From positions 1 to 10,333 of the forward strand of contig JAOXYB010023836.1 in NCBI GenBank assembly GCA_028565635.1: DNA of 10,333 nt, written 5' to 3'. This document shows positions 1-8,100 of this stretch, in pieces. The position numbers and the translations under genes are program-made. The stretch is from Phoronis ovalis. Lineage: Eukaryota > Phoronida > Phoronidae. Positions within the stretch are counted from its first letter, which is position 1. Every line of letters begins with the position of its first letter. The notes under the pieces are model-generated. The model saw only the letters and a program-made list of their open reading frames with translations. It had not been told where the DNA came from and did not search any database.

Positions 1-102
1 TTTCTTGTTCAAACAAGGTTTGGCTGACTGTTCATGAAAGGCATGTAAATCTATTACTAAGTTCAGGTTTCATTATAATTATGGTTGTTTCTCATCCTTT
101 AG

Positions 103-883
103 TCGATATATTGTTCCACCACCACCAACGCGAGCTTCAGGATTATCACCTATACCTCAACATATGCCATCCAGAATAACACCTGCACAAACGCTGTCTG
201 CCAAAGATCAAGCAAGAGAAGCCATATTGGATTTCTTAGGACGTATTGTATGGAGTGTCAACAAAAGTTAGTATTTTGTTTAGGCACTCTTATTGTTGAT
301 AACTTTCCTATAAGTTAGGTTAGCAGCAATTAAGATGAAATAAATATAAAAGGCATGTGGTAACAATTTTTGCACTTTGTATCAGTTTTACCATTCATAC
401 GCTAAAAATAGATTTTTTCTTGATTATAATTAAGCTAATAAAATCTTTGTTATTCTGAAGTATCTTGATTATAAAATTAATATTTGATAGTTGCCCATGG
501 TGAAGGACAAGAAGCAGAAGATCTGAATGAAGAAACTAAAGATCTGATTCGTCAACACAGAGAAGATGTCAAAGAGGCAGAGGTAAGATAGACGATTACG
601 AAGAGTTCTGGTAGTGTCAAAAGAAAAAATTAAAAATAAAAAACCATCAAGTTTTTTAATATCAGACACTCCTTTAATATTTATAACTTACTATATTTGT
701 AGTGACATCCAAGCTTTTATCACTGAAAACATTTTTTTGTAGACACAAGTTTTTGGCCATTTGTTAAAGCCTGGTGACTTTGATAACTTGAGTCCAGAAG
801 AAAAAGAAGAGACAAGTGACAGAATGATGAAAGTTGTGCGCCAGAGAATTGAAGATAGAAGGCGGAGACAATTACAATCATGA
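103..883 (+). CDS. 3' end of an unidentified spliced gene (last three exons)
   Basis: I do not recognise this protein. Three exons join in one open frame: 103-266, 491-582 and 743-883, with the stop TGA at 881-883. The acceptors (AG at 101-102, 489-490, 741-742) and donors (GT at 267 and 583) are canonical, and the phases agree across both introns (phase 1, then phase 0). The 131 codons visible begin in a proline-rich stretch with four consecutive prolines (RYIVPPPPTRASG). A probable helix follows (AREAILDFLGRIVWSVNK), then a Glu/Asp/Lys-rich helical segment (EDLNEETKDLIRQHREDVKE). The C-terminus is strongly basic, with four arginines in a row (RIEDRRRRQLQS). There is no signal peptide, membrane segment or known catalytic motif in this part. 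The 5' exons lie left of the window, so the N-terminus and full length are unknown. The gene points tail-to-tail at ALKBH2. The splice structure is well supported; the function is unknown. Confidence 0.8.
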
Positions 884-1170
884 GAAAAACCCTGGGCTGT
901 TTCTATGACCTTATGATTTACCAAAAGACAAACAGCATCACTTTCGCATGCTGTAATCTGTCATATAAACAAAACCAATGTGCTGCATTACTCATTCATG
1001 ATTTTATGTGTGTGTCACAGTACATATCAATCTACAAATAATATTTGCATACGTGGCAATATGAAAAGTTCTACATAGAAATCCTAGTCTTTATGTGCAG
1101 TATATAGAATGCATTGCGAATCATGAAACTGTGATATCTACAAAGTGCACATAGCTCATATTTATATGTA

Positions 1171-1304
1171 AATAAACTGAGTGGATATTTAATTTGGAGT
1201 TATAGATTAATTTATACGGATACTTTGTATATATTGCTTCTTGCAATGTACAGATATGTTTGCCCTTGTCCAAATACATTATTTATTAACAATTAATAAA
1301 TAAA
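1171..1304 (+). terminator. Candidate polyadenylation signals of the + strand gene
   Basis: AATAAA hexamers occur at 1171-1176, 1295-1300 and 1299-1304, about 290-420 nt after the stop codon of the unidentified gene. The 1171 copy is followed by T-rich and GT-containing sequence. Canonical hexamers are expected often by chance in DNA this AT-rich, so the assignment is tentative. A further AATAAA lies at 1536-1541. Confidence 0.4.
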
Positions 1305-1757
1305 TTTAAAAAATGGCTATTGATTGAAAATAATTTTTTAAATCTTTGTCTATTTATTTAAGTGAAACAATCACATCAGACAGCTTTCGTTATATTTTGA
1401 CAATAGCTGCCATCTAATTATGCCAATGCTGCCAAGGTCAAACAATGCAAAGCTTATTTCTTGTTTATGGAAACCTTTTACCAACTGAAGTAATAAAAAT
1501 CTAAACATTAATAGTCGTGTCATGTCACCATGTGAAATAAATGGGTTTTAAACATCTTATGAGTTATGAAAATTCTCCTTATAACCATAACTGACTGTAT
1601 AATAATATTGGCAGGTTCGTAATACATAATAATAAAATACTTTTAAACTGCTTGCTGTTGATGTTTTTTACACTGTAAGCAGGCAGTTTACTCAGATTTT
1701 TTTTTCTGTCACCACCCGATGTCTCTGTAATGTCTCCTTGTTCATAATTGATCAAAT

Positions 1758-1763
1758 TTTAAT
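1758..1763 (-). terminator. Candidate ALKBH2 polyadenylation signal (ATTAAA)
   Basis: Read on the - strand, ATTAAA, the commonest variant of the poly(A) hexamer, lies about 40 nt after the ALKBH2 stop codon. Perfect AATAAA copies on this strand appear only further downstream, around 1280 and 1353, where they would extend into the 3' UTR of the opposing gene. Confidence 0.3.
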
Positions 1764-1784
1764 AAACAATTATTTACATATCTC

Positions 1785-1814
1785 ACAACCATCATACAAC
1801 CATCATACAACCAT
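1785..1814. repeat. 11-bp tandem repeat across the ALKBH2 stop codon
   Basis: The unit ACAACCATCAT occurs perfectly at 1785-1795 and 1796-1806, followed by a partial third copy (ACAACCAT) from 1807. On the - strand the third copy encodes the last ALKBH2 residues (MVV), and the stop codon at 1805-1803 falls inside the middle unit. Confidence 0.85.
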
Positions 1815-4800
1815 TTGTCTGAAGGTCATATTTATCCTTACGCCTGTAGCCTTCTTTCTTACTGGCAGTGAATGGTACCAGTGGACATTTGTGGGATAAT
1901 TCATTAATAGCAAACAACCATGTTCCAGTACAACTTTTACTGGATCTATTTTTCTGCTGGCTCTCTTCCCACGAGCATCTCGGTGGCGAAATATAAAATC
2001 TCGTGGTTGACCTAAAGAAAGAGATGCTATGGGGCTTTCCCGTACAAGTTCTTTTTCATCGTCTCTGTGTTCTCCCATGTGGTCATTTCCATCTTTGTAT
2101 CTAAAAAATGACACGGTTTGAATTTCCAATCTCAAAATTGAAAAAAGAATTTAGCACTTTGTTATATGTACCACAGCTGAATTGCTATAAGCATTTTTTT
2201 CTTAGCACACTATTTAACATCACTTGAAACACATCACAAGTCAACAAAATTGCAATTAATAATAAAATAATGCAATGAAAATTGATAGACACATCAAACT
2301 CCTTATTTCTCGAGCAACATTGCAAACTGTTTAGTCATATAAATGCAATTCCATTGCAATGCCGAATTTGGTGTTGCCTTCATTTACCTGTTGATCAAAA
2401 CAAAGTTATAGTTGATTCCAGCTCGTTCTGATATGCTGTCCCTTATGTTCTTCAGGAAAGGAGGCCATGGTTTAGCAGGAACTGTTAATCCAGAGAATTT
2501 GTAAGTCAAGCCAGGATCTCCATAAGTGACCTGTGCAAAACAAAATTATTTTTAATAAACATGTATACAGTGAGAGCAGTAAACAGGATCAGCTGATGTA
2601 CTGCAGCCCTGGATACATGATCTTACTTTAACAGCCTACGACACAATAGCATTTTTCTTTTGCCAGTGACTCACCTGCTGCAAAAAAAGTAAAGAAAACA
2701 ACAAACTTTATAACAGAAACTAGAAGATGTCTTAACCTACAATTAGTTCATTATTTTACGGAACAAAGGCTTAAGGCAACAATGGTAGTGTAGGGTAGTT
2801 AGTGTAGTGAATGAAAATTATGTAGAACTGGTCCAATACATTTAGAAGCCTGGGTTTCGTGTTGGATTCACTGACATAGTATTACTAAATAGCCTTTTAA
2901 AATAGCAAAGGCAAGGGTTAGTGCTATTGTCTTCTAGATGACCTTTGAATAACCTATAAATGATCTTTCAATATCATCTTTATACTTTTCATTAAATAGT
3001 AAGAATTTAAAATTTTTGGTGGTCTCATTGTCAACTTTCAACCCTGGGGTCATCATAAATCATATAGGCCTGTAGGACTAGCCGTTCTTGAATTGCAACA
3101 CATTACATTAATAAATTAACTGAAAACAAAAAAATGAAACTTTCACCTTTTATAGTACCTAAAAAAACTTGAAAGCTAAAAGGTTTTTGTAACACAACGC
3201 ATCATAGATTATAAAACTTTTAGAGCAATTTTTTAAATTTTACCTTTGACCTGACCCAACGGCAAGGAATTTCACTGTAGTACCATGCCCTTTCCTCTAA
3301 CCATCTTTAAGCTATAGGGCGGAAATAAAATTAACAAACCCAATAGGCTTGCTATCTGCACACTTAATGGAGACACATTGTGATCCATGTGTGAACAGGT
3401 GACAACAGCATGCTGGTTTTGTGAATTCTGGATATTTGGACGACTAAAACACTGCCTCCACCAAGAGCATGCAAATAGTTTACTGTCTATAAGAGTATAT
3501 ATGTTCAATAACCCAATGTCTGGTATATAATCAAGTCATGATATTAAACATGTTGGCTGCTTGTACAAGTAGATGTTGCAGGAGGTGGTAACAAAATTGC
3601 ATTAATTATTGCTTATTTTAATCTTTTTCCTGAAACAATTTTTCTGAAAATAATTAGCACAATGATTAAATTGAAATCTTTATATTTATAATGAACAAAG
3701 AGAAATATATAAACGTGTGTACTTATAACCTGTTAGATTTTCACTGATATATTCCTGCAAATAACTTTTAATAATTAATTGATAATAAGAAGTAACCTGA
3801 CGCTGGTGGCCGTGTTTACTTATTAGTAATATTACTATATAATATGTATATTTATTAAGCCCAGGCTAAACAGCCCATTAGCAAGAGTACAGTACAAAGT
3901 TTATAATACAATACAATCTACAAAATAATAATTAAAAACAACACTTAATAATCAATCAGTTAATGTCTATGTACAAGCTACATAAAACAGAGATTTGGTA
4001 GTGAAGAATATACATAATATTAACATTACAAAAAGTAGGGCATTGCAAAAAAATGACCTTTGTGTGCATAAATTACTCTGATAGTCACAATGCAAAGATG
4101 CAAACAAAATAGTTATGACAGTTTTGAGATCTTCTCTGTATTTAAACGCGTTATAGACAAAAGCGGCTACATTAGAAAGACAATTAAGGAGCATCGAGGA
4201 GCTCTTTACCGGGGCTCTTTAAAGGCATGTATAGATTCATAGGGTGGTATAAAGGGAACAAAGTAATTTTGAAGATCTTTTAAACTTTCACAATCTAATA
4301 AAAAGTGCTTCTCATCTCCAATCCCAGCTTTACAGAGCAAACAAAGGCAAAGATGAATATCCTTTCTATTATGACCCCATCTACCTGTTTCAATCTCTAA
4401 AGAATGGGATCCAAGTCTGAACTTGGATAGGGCACATCTATGTCTTGGTATTTTAATTTTGTCCAGGTAACTTTCATATTGAAAAAGATTCTTGAATTTG
4501 GAACATAGTCTTGCTTTGCTGGATGCTCCCAGTCTACTTTCATGTCAGTTTTGTCTATAGATCATAGATGTCTGTTTATTATAGTGTTAAACGGTTTCGA
4601 TGAACACGAAATTTCGTACACCCACCTGTTTTCTGGGAATGTTATGCCATTCTCCATATACTTGAACTTTAGCTAAGTCACCGAAAAAGTATTCGAGTTC
4701 CCTTTCACACTGCTGAAACAGTGCGTCAGCATCTGCTTTTCTATACAGAATGCAGTAATCACAGCTTAGATTTTCAGCCCGAAGTTTCTTCCAGATCAAG

Positions 4801-4922
4801 TCCGACTTTGTTATTGAGGATGCTGTTTTGTTTGTGATTTGCAAATGAACAGCCTTCTTAATGTCACGATGATCCTCAAATTCTTCTTGATTTCGTTTGG
4901 TTTTAATAAGAAACTTATCCAT
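1803..4922 (-). CDS. ALKBH2: ALKBH2: Fe(II)/2-oxoglutarate DNA dealkylase, complete, 3 exons
   Basis: Family role: nuclear AlkB-type dioxygenase that oxidatively removes 1-methyladenine and 3-methylcytosine damage from double-stranded DNA. Exons on the - strand are 4922-4626, 2530-2388 and 2100-1803. All junctions are GT-AG, and the frame joins to 245 residues (the human protein has 261). Start: MDKFLIK at 4922 has a strong context (A at -3, G at +4), and an in-frame TAA at 4955-4953 excludes an earlier start. Residues 3-7 (KFLIK) fit the APIM PCNA-binding motif. Later come the finger VQVYG (86-90), the pocket YGDPGLTYKFSG (102-113) and the iron ligands H158, D160 (GEHRDD) and H223 (HWYH). 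R235 and R241 (VRINMTFR) should bind 2-oxoglutarate. By alignment from memory these match human H171, D173, H236, R248 and R254. The finger Phe of the human enzyme is Tyr89 here. All catalytic residues are present, so the enzyme is probably active. It is divergent from ERAL1. Confidence 0.96.
2531..3836. other. ALKBH2 intron 1, part outside the LINE fragment
   Basis: Non-coding intron of ALKBH2 (whole intron 2531-4625). I see no exon with family similarity on either strand. Around 3000-3330 there are stretches reminiscent of a dispersed repeat (for example CCTTTGACCTGACCC at 3242-3256), but no boundaries or terminal structures can be defined. Confidence 0.55.
3851..4545 (-). mobile_element. 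5'-truncated, broken LINE (non-LTR retrotransposon) 3' end
   Basis: On the - strand, from about 4540 downwards, an open frame reads like the extreme C-terminus of a LINE reverse-transcriptase protein. It has YLDKIKIPRHRCALSKFR, then LGSHSLEIETGRW, then a zinc-knuckle-like CLLC...H...C cluster (codons within 4349-4290; CLLCKAGIGDEKHFLLDC). The frame stops near 4207 (after KEPR). It resumes one base out of register as NVAAFVYNAFKYRED, the typical end of such proteins, so a 1-nt frameshift disables it. The remaining 3' UTR runs to an AATAAA-like end (TTTATT on + at 3851-3856) beside a small GGCT/AGCC hairpin. No reverse-transcriptase catalytic core or endonuclease is present, so the copy is dead. 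It sits in the same orientation as ALKBH2, inside its first intron. Family (clade) assignment is not possible from this piece. No target-site duplication was found. Confidence 0.8.
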
Positions 4923-5179
4923 ATTTGAAATAAAAGAAATCTACAAAAATCTTTACAGTTCCATTTTGAAAGTTGCCGCCATCTTTGATCTTTACGGGCT
5001 AGATACAAATATATTTTCGACTATTAAATCTATCTTTTTAAGTTTATTTGTGCTTTTAGGTTCAAACTAAATAGCCATACCTCTTTGACATGCAGTACGT
5101 AACCATTAGTTTTGTGTTAAACAATGGAGGCCGAGAACACAAAGTTTATATTCGAATTAAATATTTTGCAGGAACAAAT
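4923..5179. promoter_or_regulatory. Putative bidirectional promoter between ALKBH2 and ERAL1
   Basis: Only 257 bp separate the two divergent start codons, so both 5' UTRs and core promoters must lie here, unless untranslated upstream exons exist inside the neighbouring gene. A perfect YY1-type element, AAGATGGCGGC on the - strand, lies at 4985-4975. YY1 sites of this form commonly sit just downstream of transcription starts of housekeeping genes and contain an ATG. Here that ATG (4982) would open a nine-residue reading frame ending at the TAA at 4955-4953. The ERAL1 start (AATATGGCAGCC) is a weaker match to the same consensus. No TATA box is convincing, because the region is AT-rich throughout. 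Confidence 0.65.
4975..4985 (-). promoter_or_regulatory. YY1-type site AAGATGGCGGC
   Basis: The - strand reads AAGATGGCGGC, matching the long YY1 consensus (AAnATGGCGGC) at every position. It lies 53-63 nt upstream of the ALKBH2 ATG and points the same way as ALKBH2, as is usual for YY1 sites in 5' UTRs. Confidence 0.6.
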
Positions 5180-5195
5180 ATGGCAGCCACCTTGA
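5124..5195 (+). other. Possible upstream ORF overlapping the ERAL1 start
   Basis: An ATG at 5124 (context ACAATGG) opens 23 codons that end in TGA at 5193-5195, 13 nt past the ERAL1 ATG and in a different frame. If the transcript begins upstream of 5124, this frame would compete with ERAL1 initiation. Another ATG at 5090 is in frame with ERAL1 and open to it, so it would add 30 residues. The transcription start is unknown, so neither is certain. Confidence 0.3.
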
Positions 5196-8100
5196 TGAAA
5201 TGCGTGAAAAATATCCTTCCAAGATTTTCAACTAAATCTTTGATATGTGACAATTTAAAAGGTATGTAACTAATGTATAGTCCGAATGTATATTCTAATA
5301 AATCAGTGCAATAAGTTTATGATACTTAATGACCTCCGAATTGTTTAAAAATGATTATAGAAAAGTTAGCAGCCTATTCTGAGTATTCATGCCTCATGGT
5401 CCATGGAGGAGTCATGGAGTCACTGACGAATAGCACCCTGTCCCTGGTGTAATCAGGACAATAGTCCGGCCACAGATACTGGCTTATTACAACTAGAATC
5501 ACTTGCATAGGTCCGTTGGATCTGTTTCGTAGGAAACAAGATGTCCGAGAGACTTGGGCTTGTTTCACTTTCAGTATGTTTATGATTTCTATGTATGTGC
5601 ACAGTATGAAAAGGCACAAAAACGCTTTTAATTTCTCAGAAATCAGGACAAACGCGGGGGTTTTGCCGCATGCAGCCTACTGTCTGTAAGACAAAGCCAT
5701 GTTTTCTTGTAAAGGTGTATGTTTTTTGCCATGAGTGTTGCTAAAGTAGTATGTTTTTAGCCATCTTTTTGGACAATGGGGTATGTTTTTTAGTGGCTTG
5801 CAACAGGTATAGGGTTTTGAGGCTCGGGCCTCTACCAAGTGGCCCCCGGGAATATTTCCTTATGAAATGGCGTCTCTAAGGATGCAGTACTTAATAGCAG
5901 ACAATACTGAAATCTTCCGGACTGGCACCTTCTTGTACTTATACTCAAGTAATTACCTAGTTAATTTATTTTGGATAATCTGTAGAAACACTTATATAGT
6001 TTTATCTCCACTGGGTGGCATCAAACCACCAACTACTGCATAGGTTCTTGTAACCTCTAGTTGTATATGTATTGAAGACTTGAAGTCTGATTTAGCATGT
6101 AAGTTGCTATAAATTCAAAATCTATGGTGAACAACCTGTATATTTAAATTTTTGATTTTGTAGGAAAATGTTTCGAGTTGCGGTACAAGCCAACAAACTC
6201 GACTCAGTATAGAAGTGTTCATCAGAATGATCACAGTACTGAATCTTTGACAGATGCTGTTACATCACAGACAGACTTGTCACTGGTGTCAAATTCCTTT
6301 TCCAGTGAATTTAATGAAAAGATGGTCGGAAGAACAAAATGTAAGGCATCCCATCTTGAAAGTATTCATAATATCACATGTCTTACAAAGCCTTGAAAGT
6401 AAGCATGATCACGTACATGTTTTTAACGCATGTTTTAGACCACTGTAAGATTTTTAGCTGCTACCAGTGGCAGTTAACAGGTGGGGGGAGAGGGACTTTT
6501 CGAGGTCTAATTAAACTCAATCAGGCAACAAACGAAAAATCCTGGGACTAACTCTTGATTATAGCTACTCCATGGTTTCTTATCTTTAATAAAGCTGTGA
6601 TATTTTAGGTATAATGCAGCATCGATAGCTTTTCATAATGAATATTATGACATACTAACATGCAATACGTTTAAATGTATATGCTTAAAATGCTGCCGAC
6701 CTAATTTTTTATATTTAAATTATTTATCGAGATTTTTCAGTGCAGCTTCACATAGGCATTCATCATGAAACTTAACATATAGAATTTTGTTTGAGTAACT
6801 AATAATTTTCTTTAAATTCCTGTTCTTGTTTTTTTTTGCAGTTGAGCAGCACAAGTTGTTTCTGTTGACTCCTGATTCTCCTCCAAATGCTAAAATGTTA
6901 CATGTAGCTATTATTGGTGCACCCAATGTTGGCAAATCAACACTAACTAACAGCTTAATGGGTTGGAGAGTTAGCTCAGTGTCCAAAAAAGTTCACACAA
7001 CTCGCCACAAAACATTAGCTGTGTTTACAGAAAATGACACACAAGTTGTAAGTGTTAACATACTGTGTGTTATATTGGATGCTGGAGTTCGTTCATACAG
7101 TTTATTAGAGAATTATAAAAAAAATTTCAATGCTTGCTGTACTGTGTAAATCTGTTGACACGTCATAAAAAATTTCATATTGAAAATTACATCTTTCTTT
7201 AAATACACTCAAGTTTAAAATAATTGTTTCAACTTTCAATGGTCATAAAAACTTTTTTCTCTTTTTAAAATTTGCAGTTAAAATTGTGAAACTATAAAAG
7301 CACACAAATTCATCTTTTTAATAGTGCAACAGATGTACATGTAGATAACACTTATCTGTAGTGTCAGAGGGATTTTCTTACTTTCCTCAGGAAATGTTTG
7401 GGTATTAATACAAGTAATCCAAGGAAAATACCATTGAATCCTATTCCCAAAGTGTTTTTTTTTTCAGGCATTTCTTGATACACCCGGAGTTGTTCCTGTG
7501 CACAGTAAACGCAGGTAAATTAAAAGTACATCAGTGTACAGCTTGACACATGATAAATACCCAACATACATACAGCCTTTCTGTCCTCCCTGGGATAAAG
7601 AGGATGGAGTGAGTGATAAGCGTTCACACAATTATCATGTACCGCTTTCTTTGGAAACAACTTATGTGCATTTAAACACTATTCGACTAGAAGCATCAAT
7701 TTTTATGAGAGCTGTACCATTTTTGAAAATGGGTTTTATTTTTCAGGCATCATCTAGAAAAAAGTTTAGTACGAGATCCCTTTGAAGTGTTGGAACAAGC
7801 AGATATAAGTAAGATACAGTACATGTTATCACAAATAATAACAAAGTACCTATTTGTAGCGAAAATATTATTAATTGTAGACCGATGCATAATTTTAAAA
7901 CTAAGGTGTGCTATTGGACCAATGTAGTTTCTACACATGACAAACCCTTAAGAATGTACATTATATGAGGTATATAATTTACTGCTGAGATAGAAAGCAC
8001 TTTTCAAAAATCCTACTACCCATGATATAATTAATATTTTGTTACATTATTGTAGTGAATTTTTAAGAGACCCACATATCTCTTTAATTGGAATTCTTCC

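Larger units (their letters stand above)
884..1802. other. Tail-to-tail intergenic region with both 3' UTRs
   Basis: This AT-rich stretch separates the stop codons of two convergent genes. No splice-compatible coding exon is visible on either strand. The left part should be the 3' UTR of the unidentified + strand gene and the right edge the 3' UTR of ALKBH2 on the - strand. Which poly(A) signals are used cannot be told from sequence, so overlap of the two transcripts is possible. Confidence 0.6.
5262..6163. other. ERAL1 intron 1 with GC-richer foreign-looking segment
   Basis: This intron runs from the donor GTATGT to the acceptor TAG at 6161-6163. About 5360-5880 is less AT-rich than its surroundings. 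It contains an 81-codon - strand open frame and a block of GTATGTTTTT repeats, plus GC clusters such as GGCCCCCGGG near 5841-5850. This suggests an inserted dispersed element, though no transposon family can be named. The rest of the intron shows nothing distinctive. Confidence 0.5.

Noticed and set aside
469-924. Two - strand open frames (469-669 and 691-924) opposite the unidentified gene
   Set aside because: They lie antisense to supported exons and introns, show no splice logic and have low-complexity hydrophobic translations.
3272-3508. 78-codon - strand open frame in ALKBH2 intron 1
   Set aside because: No recognisable family or convincing splice partners, and it lies in intronic, possibly repeat-derived sequence.
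4811-5008. 65-codon - strand frame overlapping ALKBH2 exon 1
   Set aside because: It is out of frame with ALKBH2 and a shadow of its first exon.
6254-6448. 64-codon + strand frame across ERAL1 exon 2
   Set aside because: Alternative frame of a supported exon; its continuation lies in intron 2.
7534-7785. 83-codon + strand frame over intron 4 and exon 5
   Set aside because: It reads exon 5 in a frame other than the one joined by the GT-AG junctions, and most of it is intron.
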